Source: Hwanghaeella sp964350445 (GTDB lineage: Bacteria > Pseudomonadota > Alphaproteobacteria > UBA8366 > Aestuariispiraceae). Taken from it: DNA of 64,000 bases. The stretch is from positions 1-64,000 of the forward strand of contig CAYGKA010000019.1 of NCBI GenBank assembly GCA_964350445.1. Reading direction: 5' to 3'. This document shows, piece after piece, positions 41,566-51,160 of this stretch (its first letter is position 1; each line of letters begins with the position of its first letter). Below the pieces are notes generated by a model that ran no database searches, had not been told where the DNA came from, and saw nothing but the letters and a program-made list of their open reading frames with translations. Both the position numbers and the translations under genes were made by a program.

Positions 41566-42507
41566 CTACCCTGTGGTTATGCCGCCGGCGATGATCGCGG
41601 CGAGGACGATGAAACCGAAATGCCGGTTCGATTTGAAGTGGGCGAGGCAGTCGGCCGGGTCATGGATCTTGACGGTCAGGATCTGCCGAACCAGATGGGC
41701 GGTGGACAGGGCCAAAAGCGGCCAGAACGCCCACCCCGCCGATGCCAGCCAGCCGGCGGTGCCGATCAGCAGAACCGTGATGCCGTAGAAACCCCAAAGC
41801 CATTTCGTGGTGCCGTCGCCGAGGCGAAGAGCGGTCGACTTCACGCCGATCAAGGCGTCGTCTTCCTTGTCCTGATGCGCATAAATCGTGTCGTAGCCCA
41901 GCGTCCAGAAAAAGCCTGCGGCATAGAGAACCAGGGCAGGGGCGGCAATGCCGGGCTGCATGGATGACCACCCGACCAGGGCGCCCCAATTGAAGGTCAG
42001 GCCAAGCCATGCCTGCGGCCAGTAGGTAATCCGCTTCATGAAGGGATAGGCGGCGACCAGCAGCAGCGAGGCGATGCCGATGATGACCGTCTCCCGGTTG
42101 AACTGAAGCAGGATCAACAATCCGATCAACGCCTGCGCCGCCATGAACAGGACAGCCATCTTGACCGAAACCTCACCGGCTGCAATGGGCCGGGTGGCCG
42201 TGCGGGCGACCTTGGCGTCGAAGTCGCGATCCGTGATGTCGTTCCAAGTGCATCCCGCGCCGCGCATGACCACCGCGCCGATCCCGAACAGCAGGAAATA
42301 CCAGGGCGACGGCAAGGGCAGGGCGGGATGGCCGATCCAGGCCAAGCTCATCCCCCACCAGCATGGCAACAGCAGCAGCCAGGTGCCGATCGCGCGGTCC
42401 AGCCGCGCCAGACGCGCATAGGGCCGAAACGACGCCGGCAGGGCGCGCAGGACGGGACTGTCCTGAACGATATCGGAAGCGTCTGCGCTGTTCTCTGTTT
42501 TGGCCAT
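41566..42507 (-). CDS. ubiA: 4-hydroxybenzoate octaprenyltransferase
   Basis: 313 residues from ATG 42507; the open frame continues upstream without support. Integral membrane prenyltransferase with 8-9 helices. Asp-rich motif 1 is NDITDRDFDAKVARTATRP, the second is YDTIYAHQDKEDD. Attaches the polyprenyl tail to 4-hydroxybenzoate in ubiquinone synthesis. Divergent from rsmE with 136 bases between. Confidence 0.94.
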   Translation of the reverse strand: MAKTENSADASDIVQDSPVLRALPASFRPYARLARLDRAIGTWLLLLPCWWGMSLAWIGHPALPLPSPWYFLLFGIGAVVMRGAGCTWNDITDRDFDAKVARTATRPIAAGEVSVKMAVLFMAAQALIGLLILLQFNRETVIIGIASLLLVAAYPFMKRITYWPQAWLGLTFNWGALVGWSSMQPGIAAPALVLYAAGFFWTLGYDTIYAHQDKEDDALIGVKSTALRLGDGTTKWLWGFYGITVLLIGTAGWLASAGWAFWPLLALSTAHLVRQILTVKIHDPADCLAHFKSNRHFGFIVLAAIIAGGITTG

Positions 42508-42643
42508 TTTGGGGCGATCCGTGATCAGATCGGGTGTGCGAACCCGCTTGAAATCAGTTTCGGCATCGGTCGGCGATGCGTAGCATCCCCGCTGATAACA
42601 TTGTAGGACCTTCTCCGAAACCATCTGTATCGGAGTGCTCTTC

Positions 42644-43402
42644 ATGGCAGACAAGCCGGCCACGCGTCTTTATGTCGAAAGCGACCTTGCCGAGGGGGCG
42701 GCGGTGGGCCTGTCGCCGGACCACGCGCATTTCCTACGGTCTGTCCTGCGGCTGGAACCCGGTCGTTGGATTACGCTGTTCAATGGCCGAGACGGGGAAT
42801 GGACGGCCCGGATCGATGGGATCGGCAAGGGATGGGCATCCCTGGCTGTCGGCGCGCGATTGCGCGCGCAACAGGCGAGCCCGAATGTCTGGTTGTTTTT
42901 CGCGCCGATCAAGCGGGCGCGGTTGGATTTCCTCGTTCAGAAAGCCACCGAACTGGGCGTCGCCCGAATTCAGCCTGTCGTCACCCAACGGACCATCGTG
43001 GAGCGGGTGAAGGCCGAACGCTTGTCGGCGAATGTGACCGAAGCCGCGGAACAGTGCGAGCGGTTGGACCTGCCCGAGGTCGGCGACCCGATACGCCTCG
43101 ACAAGGCCTTGGACGACCACCCCCTGGATAGGACATTAGTAGCATGTGTCGAATTCGGTGATGCACGGCCGATCGCGGGTGTCGTCTCCGCACTTCCGGC
43201 AGGTGCGCCGGCCACCCTGCTGATCGGCCCGGAAGGCGGTTTCACGCCCGAGGAACGCCGACTTTTGGAAAGCCGCGAGAACGTGCGGTTTGCGGGGTTG
43301 GGGCCCCGGATATTGCGGGCGGAGACGGCGGGACTCGCAGCTTTGACCGTATGGCAGGCGCTCGCCGGGGACTGGTCGGCGACGCCGCCGGAGCGCTACT
43401 GA
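42644..43402 (+). CDS. rsmE: 16S rRNA (uracil1498-N3)-methyltransferase
   Basis: 252 residues from ATG 42644, with GGAG 8 bases upstream. N-terminal PUA-like domain with DHAHFLRSVLRLEPG, then a SPOUT knot domain with LLIGPEGGFTPEE and LGPRILRAETA, the SAM-binding trefoil. Methylates U1498 of 16S rRNA. Confidence 0.95.
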   Translation: MADKPATRLYVESDLAEGAAVGLSPDHAHFLRSVLRLEPGRWITLFNGRDGEWTARIDGIGKGWASLAVGARLRAQQASPNVWLFFAPIKRARLDFLVQKATELGVARIQPVVTQRTIVERVKAERLSANVTEAAEQCERLDLPEVGDPIRLDKALDDHPLDRTLVACVEFGDARPIAGVVSALPAGAPATLLIGPEGGFTPEERRLLESRENVRFAGLGPRILRAETAGLAALTVWQALAGDWSATPPERY

Positions 43403-43550
43403 CCGGTAGCGAACTTTTGACCTCCGGCACCGGGGCTTTTTCCTGCCAGTTGCTTGCATTGGAAAACGAAAACACGTCTTGTATCGAAAATTTCAGCCGG
43501 CGCGGGTTACCGGGCCAGTAGAACGTGCCAGTGAGTGAGGATGCGCCCCA

Positions 43551-44921
43551 ATGAGCAGCCCGTCGGCTCCATCGAGCGACTTGGTCGAATCGAAAGAACA
43601 GCTCGTTTCCTATATCGAAACGGCATGCAAGCCGGCCGCCGATTGGCGGATTGGAACGGAACACGAGAAGTTCGCCTATGATACGAAGACGCATAGGCGT
43701 CTTCCCTACGAAGGCACGCCCGGAATCAAGGCGGTGCTTGAGGGCCTTCTGCAGTTCGGCTGGGAAGGTGTTTACGAGAACGACAAGATCATCGCCTTGC
43801 TTGACGGCAAGGGCGGTTCGATAACACTCGAACCGGGCGGACAGTTCGAACTGTCCGGCGCCCCGCTTCGCACCATGCACGATACCTGCAGCGAGGTGCA
43901 TACCCATTTGCACCAGGTGAAGCAGGTATGCGAGCCGATGGGCGCCGATATGTTCGGCCTTGGTTTCGATCCGGAATGGCGGCGCGAAGACGTCACCTGG
44001 ATGCCGAAGGGCCGCTACAAGATCATGCGGGATTATATGCCGACGCGCGGGGCCCACGGCATCGACATGATGATCCGGACCTGCACCGTCCAGGTGAACC
44101 TGGATTTCGGGTCCGAACGGGACATGATCCGCAAGATGCAGGTCTCGGTCGCCCTGCAGCCGATCGCGACGGCGCTGTTCGCGAATTCGCCCTTCACGGA
44201 AGGCAAGCCCAACGGGTTCCTGAGCATGCGCAGCGCGTGCTGGGCCGACACGGACCCCGACCGGTGCGGCATGCTTCCCTTCGTATTCGAGGAGGGGTTC
44301 GGGTTTGAGCGTTGGGTGGACTACATCCTGGACGTGCCGATGTATTTCGTTCATCGCGGGGACATCTACCACAACGTGGCGGGCAAGAGCTTCCGGGACT
44401 TCATGGCCGGCAAGCTGGAAGGGTTCGAGGGGCAACTGCCCACCATGGAAGACTGGGCGGATCATATGACCACCGCCTTCCCGGAAGTACGATTGAAGAA
44501 ATATATAGAAATGCGCGGCGCCGATGCGGGGCCGTGGGGCAATCTTTGTGCGTTGCCGGCATTCTGGGTCGGGCTGTTGTATGACAGCCATGCCTTGGAC
44601 GAAGCCGAAGCGCTGATTTCCGATTGGACGGTGGAGGAGATGTCGGTCCTGCGCGATTCCGTTCCCAAGGCCGCTCTCGACGTTCCGTTCCGGGACGGCA
44701 CGGTGATGGACGTCGCGCGCAGGGCGGTCGAAATCTGCCGGGGCGGCTTGAAGCGGCGCGGCGAGATCAGCGCCCGAAGCGGTCTGGACGAGCAACAGTA
44801 TATCGAGCCGCTCGAATCGATCATCGCATCCGGAAAGACCTATGCTCAGGATCTGCTGGAAGACTACGAGTCGAAATGGGGCCGGAAGATCGATCCGATC
44901 TATGACGCCTGCCGTTACTGA
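43551..44921 (+). CDS. gshA: Glutamate-cysteine ligase (plant/proteobacterial type)
   Basis: 456 residues. ATP-dependent first step of glutathione synthesis. Family features are IGTEHEKFAYD near 36-46, EPGGQFELSGAPLRTMHDTC near 87-106, and MMIRTCTVQVNLDFGSE near 180-196, with conserved Cys residues in the redox-regulated class. GAGGATG lies about 8 bases upstream of the ATG. It fits with the GST and MsrA genes here in redox defence. Confidence 0.94.
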   Translation: MSSPSAPSSDLVESKEQLVSYIETACKPAADWRIGTEHEKFAYDTKTHRRLPYEGTPGIKAVLEGLLQFGWEGVYENDKIIALLDGKGGSITLEPGGQFELSGAPLRTMHDTCSEVHTHLHQVKQVCEPMGADMFGLGFDPEWRREDVTWMPKGRYKIMRDYMPTRGAHGIDMMIRTCTVQVNLDFGSERDMIRKMQVSVALQPIATALFANSPFTEGKPNGFLSMRSACWADTDPDRCGMLPFVFEEGFGFERWVDYILDVPMYFVHRGDIYHNVAGKSFRDFMAGKLEGFEGQLPTMEDWADHMTTAFPEVRLKKYIEMRGADAGPWGNLCALPAFWVGLLYDSHALDEAEALISDWTVEEMSVLRDSVPKAALDVPFRDGTVMDVARRAVEICRGGLKRRGEISARSGLDEQQYIEPLESIIASGKTYAQDLLEDYESKWGRKIDPIYDACRY

Positions 44922-45014
44922 TCGGCCTTGCCAATCCACCCGCGACCGCGTTCGATTTGAGCCTGGGATAGACGCTGGCGTTGAAACCCGGAGAACCCCA
45001 AAGCGCAGGTCGAT

Positions 45015-45752
45015 GTGAAACGCGAAGAATACGACAAGAAGTATGCCGAATTGCAGCATCAATTGATGCTTCTGCAAACCAGCTACAGTTCACAGGGCAT
45101 ACGCGGTGTCGTGGTGCTGGAAGGGTGGGACGCCGCTGGCAAGGGCGGGCTGATTCGGCGCCTGGCCTGGACGATGGATCCGCGAACACTGCGCGTCTAT
45201 CCGATCGGTGCACCCGATCAGCACGAGAAACAGGAACACTGGCTGCAGCGGTTCTGGACCCGAATGCCGCGTGCCGGGGAAATCGCTGTGTTCGACCGTT
45301 CCTGGTATGGCCGTGTCCTGGTCGAGCGGGTGGAAGCCCTGGCCGACGAGAAAGCCTGGAAGCGGGCCTATCGCGAAATCAAGGAATTCGAGAAGCAGTT
45401 GTTGGCGGAAGATTTCCGTATCGTGAAGCTGTTCCTGGACATCACGCCGGAAACCCAGTTGCAGCGGTTCGAGTCGCGCCTGGAAAACCCGGAAAAGCGC
45501 TGGAAGCTGACGGACGACGATATCCGTAATCGGCATCGCTGGGGCGACTACGAGGCCGCCTATGACGACATGCTTGAAAAGACATCCATCCCGCATGCGA
45601 AATGGAACAAGATCGACGCCAATGACAAACGCAGGGCCAGAATAGACGCCCTTGGCAAACTGCATCGCGGTTTGGCCCGCGGCGTCAGTCTCGCTTTCCC
45701 GGAGCCCTCCGCCCGGGCCGTCAAATACCTGACGAAAAAAAGCGAAGACTAA
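45015..45752 (+). CDS. ppk2: Polyphosphate kinase 2
   Basis: 245 residues from GTG 45015. P-loop kinase that moves phosphate between polyphosphate and nucleotides. Walker A GWDAAGKGG at 37-45, lid and Walker B segments VFDRSWYGRVLVERV near 95-109, and KLFLDITPETQLQRFESRLENPEKRWKLTDDD. Single domain, class I/III-like length. Alone on the strand after gshA. Confidence 0.93.
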   Translation: MKREEYDKKYAELQHQLMLLQTSYSSQGIRGVVVLEGWDAAGKGGLIRRLAWTMDPRTLRVYPIGAPDQHEKQEHWLQRFWTRMPRAGEIAVFDRSWYGRVLVERVEALADEKAWKRAYREIKEFEKQLLAEDFRIVKLFLDITPETQLQRFESRLENPEKRWKLTDDDIRNRHRWGDYEAAYDDMLEKTSIPHAKWNKIDANDKRRARIDALGKLHRGLARGVSLAFPEPSARAVKYLTKKSED

Positions 45753-45756
45753 GCGG

Positions 45757-46515
45757 TCAGCTCACGACCTTGCCGCCGTTGACGTGCAGGGTCTGCCCGG
45801 TGACGTAGCCCCCACCCGGTCCGACGAGATAACGGACCGCGGCGGCGATCTCATCCGGCGTGCCCAGCCGGTGCAACGGGATGCCGTCCAGGCTCAGCGC
45901 GGTCGGCATGGCGCCGGCGGAAGCGCCGCGGGCCGTATCGATGGCGCCGGGGGCGATGGCGTTGGCGGTGATTCCGTATTGTCCCAATTCACCGGCCATG
46001 CCGTGAATCAAGCCTTCGAGCCCGGCCTTCGACGCGTTCACATGGACGCGGTTGGGAACGCCCGCGTGGTGCGATACCCCGCTCAATCCCACGAAACGGC
46101 CGCCGCCCCGCTTGATCATTTCCGGCACCGTATGCCGGGCAAGCAAGAAAGCGCCATCCAGCGCGACGGACATGATCTCCCGCCATTCCGCGAAGTCCAT
46201 TTCGATCAGCGGCGTTTGCCGGCGCAGACCCGCATTGCTGACGGCGATATCGATGCCGCCGAAATGCGCCACCGCCTTTGCCACCAACTCTTTGACTTGG
46301 CCTTCTTTGGAAACATCGGCGGGCACCGCCAGGGCGCGGCGGCCCAAGGCTTCGATTTCCGCTGAGACGGCGTTTAGCAATGCGACATCGGATCGGCCGT
46401 TCACCACGATATCCGCGCCGTCCTGCGCGAGGGTCAATGCGATCGTTCGGCCGATATTCTTCCCGGCCCCCGTAACGATGGCGACCTTCCCGGCCAAGGG
46501 GAATGCTTCGCTCAT
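45757..46515 (-). CDS. Short-chain dehydrogenase/reductase (FabG-like)
   Basis: 252 residues. Rossmann GAGKNIGRTIALTLA, NAG motif VSNAG, catalytic Ser in GLSGVSHHAG and terminal TGQTLHVNGG. The active site Tyr-x3-Lys reads VHVNASKAG: the usual Tyr is replaced by Val or His/Asn and only the Lys is clear, so activity may be altered or the substrate unusual. Convergent with ppk2, 4 bases between stops. Confidence 0.85.
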   Translation of the reverse strand: MSEAFPLAGKVAIVTGAGKNIGRTIALTLAQDGADIVVNGRSDVALLNAVSAEIEALGRRALAVPADVSKEGQVKELVAKAVAHFGGIDIAVSNAGLRRQTPLIEMDFAEWREIMSVALDGAFLLARHTVPEMIKRGGGRFVGLSGVSHHAGVPNRVHVNASKAGLEGLIHGMAGELGQYGITANAIAPGAIDTARGASAGAMPTALSLDGIPLHRLGTPDEIAAAVRYLVGPGGGYVTGQTLHVNGGKVVS

Positions 46516-46552
46516 CCCGGCCTCCCTATTGATGAACTATGTGGATCTTCCG

Positions 46553-47065
46553 CTAGTCCCGACTTTCCTGCTTCGGGATTTCCAGCTGTATATCCGTCCT
46601 TACCGACACTGGGTTTCCGTTGTCGTCGACGCCCTGGTACTCGATGACGGCTTCGTCCGGCAGCGTTTCCGTGGCGACATAGTGCTTTTGAAGCGCCAGT
46701 GTCTTGCCCGCGTTCACGCGGTACGCAACTTCCGCCTCGACACATTCCTTGCCATAGCTGACGCATACCTTGCCGCTTGTCATCGTGACGCCGACACCGG
46801 CTGTTTCGGTGAACACCCGGGTTTGCGTAAAGCGATGCCGGCCTTCGATGAACAGATATCCCTGCGGCTCGATGCTCAAACTCAATTGCGCTTTCTTCTC
46901 GGCCTTGACCGATTGCGCGCTTGCGCCGGGCGCACGTTCCTCGGTTTGCTCGGTGGCGGCATCCTGCTCATTCGAGGAATCGTCACAGCCGACGAGCAGA
47001 GCGACGGAAAGAAGACCGGCGCCGAAAACGGCGGCCGGGCTTTTCAATATGCGGTAAGCGGTCAA
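46553..47065 (-). CDS. Putative lipoprotein, unknown function
   Basis: 170 residues from TTG 47065, which has GGAGGA 8 bases upstream and overlaps the tldD stop (TTGA). Lipobox LLVGC with lipidated Cys27, followed by an acidic linker (DDSSNEQDAATEQTEERAPG) and a beta-rich C-terminal domain with two Cys (KVCVSYGKECVEAEV). No family recognised. Asp at +2 of the mature protein could keep it in the inner membrane by the enterobacterial rule. Confidence 0.75.
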   Translation of the reverse strand: MTAYRILKSPAAVFGAGLLSVALLVGCDDSSNEQDAATEQTEERAPGASAQSVKAEKKAQLSLSIEPQGYLFIEGRHRFTQTRVFTETAGVGVTMTSGKVCVSYGKECVEAEVAYRVNAGKTLALQKHYVATETLPDEAVIEYQGVDDNGNPVSVRTDIQLEIPKQESRD

Positions 47066-48495
47066 GCAGCCGTTCCTCCAACCGTAAGCCCGTCCAGCCG
47101 CATCGTGGGCTGACCAACGCCGACAGGGACACCCTGGCCGTCCTTGCCGCATGTCCCGATACCCGGGTCCAACTGCATGTCATTGCCGATCATCGAAACC
47201 TTGGTCAGGGCGTCCGGCCCGTTCCCGATCAGCGTGGCGCCTTTGACCGGCGCGCCGAGCTTGCCGTTCTCGATGCGATAGGCCTCCGTGCAGGAGAATA
47301 CGAACTTGCCGTTCGTAATGTCTACTTGGCCGCCTCCGAAATTCACTGCGTAAAGGCCATTCTGAACGGATTCGAGGATCTCCGCCGGGTCTTTGTCTCC
47401 GCCCAGCATATAGGTGTTCGTCATGCGTGGCATCGGATTATGAGCAAAGCTCTGGCGACGGCCGTTTCCGGTTGGTTCCATGCCCATCAGCCGCGCATTC
47501 ATGCGATCCTGCATGTACCCGACCAGGATGCCGTCCTCGATCAGCGTGGTATAGGATGTCGGGGTTCCTTCATCGTCGATGGTCAACGAGCCGCGGCGCC
47601 CGCCGATGGTTCCGTCGTCGACGACGGTGACCCCCGGGGCGGCAACGCGCTGACCCATCAGCCCGGAGAAAGCGGAGGTTTTCTTGCGGTTGAAGTCGCC
47701 CTCAAGGCCATGCCCGATCGCTTCATGCAGCAGAATTCCGGGCCAGCCGGCCCCCAGCACCACACTCATCTCACCGGCCGGCGCTTCCACCGCATCCAGG
47801 TTCAGCAGCGCCTGACGAAGCGCTTCGTCGATTTGCGCCTTCCAGGAGGCGGGCTGGACGAATTCCGTGAAGTCGCCGCGCCCACCTGCGCCATGACTGC
47901 CGGATTCCATGCGACCGTCCTGTTCGACGACGACCGAGACATTGACCCGGACCAGCGGGCGGATATCCGCCGCCCGTTCCCCGCCTGGGCGGATAATCTG
48001 GATGGCTTGCCATTCCCCGACGATCGACGCGGTTACCTGCCGGACGCGGTTGTCCTTGGCGCGCGCATAAGCGTTCATCTCCTCCAGCAAGGCGACCTTG
48101 TCTTCGAAAGGAAGCGAGGCGAGTGGATTCTGGTCGCCGTAAAGATCGGTATTCGTACCGCGCGGCGGCGCGGCGAACGTGCCAGCATGCCCGGAATGGA
48201 CGGCGCGAACCGTATCGGCGGCGCGTTTGATGGCCGCTTCCGACATATCGGTCGCATGCGCGTAACCGCTGACTTCCCCGGCAACCGACCGCAACCCGAA
48301 GCCTTGCGCCGTATCGTAGCTGGCGTTGCGGATACGGCCGTCGTCGAAGGTTACGGCTTCGGATTGCCGGTATTCGAGGAACAGTTCCCCGTCGTCGGCG
48401 CCCGTCAGGCCGTCATCCACGATGGCCTGCGTCTTGTCGAGGTTCAGTCCGGCGCGTTGGAAGAAAAGTTCATCGGTTTCGGCAATTTTCGACAT
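47062..48495 (-). CDS. tldD: TldD metalloprotease
   Basis: 477 residues from ATG 48495. Forms a TldD-TldE zinc protease that degrades unfolded small peptides and matures some RiPPs. Zinc-site motif HEAIGHGLEGDFNRKKTSAFSG near 260, GRRGSLTIDDEGTPT and C-terminal GFFDTSYL-like GGGQVDITNGKFVFSCTEAYRIENGK. TldE is not in the window. GAGGAAA is 16 bases upstream of the ATG, unusually far. Confidence 0.95.
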   Translation of the reverse strand: MSKIAETDELFFQRAGLNLDKTQAIVDDGLTGADDGELFLEYRQSEAVTFDDGRIRNASYDTAQGFGLRSVAGEVSGYAHATDMSEAAIKRAADTVRAVHSGHAGTFAAPPRGTNTDLYGDQNPLASLPFEDKVALLEEMNAYARAKDNRVRQVTASIVGEWQAIQIIRPGGERAADIRPLVRVNVSVVVEQDGRMESGSHGAGGRGDFTEFVQPASWKAQIDEALRQALLNLDAVEAPAGEMSVVLGAGWPGILLHEAIGHGLEGDFNRKKTSAFSGLMGQRVAAPGVTVVDDGTIGGRRGSLTIDDEGTPTSYTTLIEDGILVGYMQDRMNARLMGMEPTGNGRRQSFAHNPMPRMTNTYMLGGDKDPAEILESVQNGLYAVNFGGGQVDITNGKFVFSCTEAYRIENGKLGAPVKGATLIGNGPDALTKVSMIGNDMQLDPGIGTCGKDGQGVPVGVGQPTMRLDGLTVGGTAA

Positions 48496-48676
48496 GGTAT
48501 TTTTTCGGTTTCCTCGTGTCGGATTAAGGTATCTGTGACAATCGGTCGCCCCAGCACCTGTCAATGTGCCCTTCGGGCGCGTACGACTAATATAGGGAGA
48601 AGCCTCGTCGTTTCCCGTATTTCCCTGGTTTTGTTTTTTTGGTCTGATGCCGTGAGAAATCTGGCAGGGAGTTGAG

Positions 48677-49996
48677 ATGTTTGCAATCGGCGACAACGCC
48701 AAGCGCTACGAGCTGGTGAACGAACTTCATGCGCGACCCTTCCAGCCTTGCGAAGGGCCGTTGCAGGTGACGCATTACGCGTTTCAGCACGCGGACGGTG
48801 ACGGCGATGGAATGCATGCGCGCGACCATGCCGCCGACCTGTGCCGCCGTTTCGGCGCGACACCGCCGCCCAGCGAGGCCAGCCACCACACCGCGGATCT
48901 CGGAAATCTACGAGTGAAGTGGGAATTGCACACTGAATTTTCCAGCTACACCTTCTTCAAGCGCGGGTCGTTCGATCAACCCTTCGCCGAGGCGGCCGGC
49001 ACGAAACTGCCCCGCGATTGGCTGAATGGAATTTCCGGGACGCTTGTCGTCGCGCTGAATATCGCTTTCGAAGAGAGCGACTCGTCTGCCCGCAGCGAGC
49101 GGGAAATCGAGAAGCTCTTCTACCCTGAAGGCCTCGTGGTCAGCCATATTGCGCGCGGCGCGGGGCAGGTCTGGACCGATTTCCGCCTTCACGAGGACGG
49201 GCATGGCCGCATTCTTGTCCGCAACACGAGCATGAGCGCACATCAGGCCGGGCGCCTGATCCAGCGGTTGATCGAGATCGGAACCTATTACCTGTTTTCG
49301 CTCGTCGCGTTGCCTATCGCCCGGGAAGTCTCCGGGCGGCTGAAGACGATCGACGGCTCGTTAGCGCATTTGACCTTGGGTATGGGGCAGATCGTCGATC
49401 AACGCGATCAGAGCCAAGGCGCGGAAGATGAGGCGAACATGCTGCGGCGGTTGACCAGGTTGTCGACCGATATCGAAGCGCTCTCCACCATGACGGCCTT
49501 TCGGTTCGGGGCCGCTGACGCCTATTACGCGCTGGTCAAAGCGCGGGTGCGCGAGCTTCGGGAAGACAGGGTCGAAGGCTATCAGACGATCGACGAATTC
49601 TTGGAACGGCGCCTGGCCCCCGCCATGCGCACATGCGAATCGGTTTCAGCCCGAATTGCGGATCTTTCCCGACGCGCCACCCGGACCGCCAATTTGATGC
49701 GGACCCGGGTGGATGTGACCATCCAGGCGCAGAACCAGGACCTTCTGGCCAGTATGAACCGCCGTGCCCGGCTGCAATTGCGCCTCCAGCAGACGGTCGA
49801 AGGGCTGTCCGTTGCGGCGATCAGCTACTATGCCGTGGGGCTGATTTCCTATCTGGTGAAAGGCTTGCCGTCAGTGGGCGTGGAGATCAGCACTACCGTG
49901 GTAACGGCGGCGGCGACTCCGGTGGTGGTTGGTTTGGTTTGGTACGGCCTTCATCGATTCCGCATGAAGTTGGAAAAGGCAGAACAATCCGATTGA
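48677..49996 (+). CDS. DUF3422 family membrane protein
   Basis: 439 residues. Soluble N-terminal part with the family pattern YELVNELHARPFQ and a coiled-coil-rich central part (about 240-370), ending with two membrane helices (about 380-425) and a basic tail. Matches DUF3422; role unknown. GGGAG lies 6 bases upstream of ATG. Divergent from tldD, with 181 bases between. Confidence 0.88.
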   Translation: MFAIGDNAKRYELVNELHARPFQPCEGPLQVTHYAFQHADGDGDGMHARDHAADLCRRFGATPPPSEASHHTADLGNLRVKWELHTEFSSYTFFKRGSFDQPFAEAAGTKLPRDWLNGISGTLVVALNIAFEESDSSARSEREIEKLFYPEGLVVSHIARGAGQVWTDFRLHEDGHGRILVRNTSMSAHQAGRLIQRLIEIGTYYLFSLVALPIAREVSGRLKTIDGSLAHLTLGMGQIVDQRDQSQGAEDEANMLRRLTRLSTDIEALSTMTAFRFGAADAYYALVKARVRELREDRVEGYQTIDEFLERRLAPAMRTCESVSARIADLSRRATRTANLMRTRVDVTIQAQNQDLLASMNRRARLQLRLQQTVEGLSVAAISYYAVGLISYLVKGLPSVGVEISTTVVTAAATPVVVGLVWYGLHRFRMKLEKAEQSD

Positions 49997-50267
49997 ATTC
50001 TAAGACCTTAGTCTTCATCCGTTCTCCAAATTACTTGACTTGTGCGACAGTAAAGCGCATCCGAGCCGCTTGATCGGGTTGGTGGGCAAGGTAGAATGCA
50101 ATCCAATCGGGGAGGGGCTGGCCGCCATTCATCTGGGGATGGTGACCGCGGCTTGTATCCTCCCAAACGAGATGTCGGTTCCGGTTGATCGGGTCCGATT
50201 GGGACGAAGCGGTTTTTGTGCCGATTGCAGGCGGGGCCGCGGGGAATTTGGGAACGGGAGAAAAGCG
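49997..50267. other. Gap upstream of the cox cluster
   Basis: About 270 bases without a supported gene; the reading frame that continues upstream of coxB lacks a start and homologous sequence. The coxB promoter should be here. A TTGACT hexamer near 50035 has no convincing -10 partner. Confidence 0.5.
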
Positions 50268-51134
50268 GTGTTCAACCGTATCTTGGCGCTGGCCGCGGGC
50301 TGGCTTGCCCTTGTTTCTACTCCGGCGCTCGCCGCCGAGCCGAAGCCTTGGCAGTTGAATTTGCCGCATCCGGCCTCGCCGGTTGCCGAAATGGCCTATG
50401 AATTTCACACAATTCTGCTGTGGCTTATCACGATCATCACGTTGTTCGTGTTGGCCTTGCTGATCTATGTCTGTGTCCGCTTCCGCGAGTCGGCCAACCC
50501 GACACCGTCGCGGACCACGCACCACCAGTTGCTGGAAATCCTGTGGACCGGTGTTCCGGTGCTGATCCTGGTCGCCATCGTCTTTCCGTCGATGAAGCTG
50601 CTCTACGCTTCGGACCGGGTCGAAGATGCGGACATGACGCTGAAGATCATCGGAAACCAGTGGTATTGGTCCTATGAATACCCCGATCACGGCAACTTCA
50701 CTTTCGACGCCTATATCGCGGCGCGGACGGCCGATGAAGCCAAGGAATTGGGCGTTGCGCGGCTGATGGACACGGACAACCCGGTCGTTCTTCCGGTGGA
50801 CACCAAAATCCGCCTGATCATGACGTCCAACGATGTCCTTCATAACTGGTCGATTTCCGATTTCGGCGTGCGCCTGGACACGGTTCCGGGTCGCCTGAAC
50901 GAAACCTGGATGCAAGCGACCAGGGAAGGAACCTTCTACGGGTTCTGCTCCGAGCTGTGCGGCATCGACCATGCCTTCATGCCGATCGCGGTCAAGATCG
51001 TGTCGAAAGCCGAGTTTGAAAAATGGGTCAAGGAAGCGCAGGAGAAATTCGCTGCTGTGCCGACCTCTGCCCCGGTCCGGGTTGCTGCCAAGGGCGCTGA
51101 CCAGGCCGTTAACGAAACCGTTCTGACCCGCTAA
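50268..51134 (+). CDS. coxB: Cytochrome c oxidase subunit II
   Basis: 288 residues from GTG 50268 (GGGAG 8 bases upstream). Signal peptide about 1-22 (LALAAGWLALVSTPALA), two membrane helices, then the cupredoxin domain. The CuA motif is CSELCGIDHAFMPI with both Cys, His and Met, plus His in DVLHNWSI. Accepts electrons from cytochrome c. First gene of a cluster running through coxC. Confidence 0.96.
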   Translation: MFNRILALAAGWLALVSTPALAAEPKPWQLNLPHPASPVAEMAYEFHTILLWLITIITLFVLALLIYVCVRFRESANPTPSRTTHHQLLEILWTGVPVLILVAIVFPSMKLLYASDRVEDADMTLKIIGNQWYWSYEYPDHGNFTFDAYIAARTADEAKELGVARLMDTDNPVVLPVDTKIRLIMTSNDVLHNWSISDFGVRLDTVPGRLNETWMQATREGTFYGFCSELCGIDHAFMPIAVKIVSKAEFEKWVKEAQEKFAAVPTSAPVRVAAKGADQAVNETVLTR

Positions 51135-51160
51135 CGGGCGCAGAAAGTAGGAGACGAACC

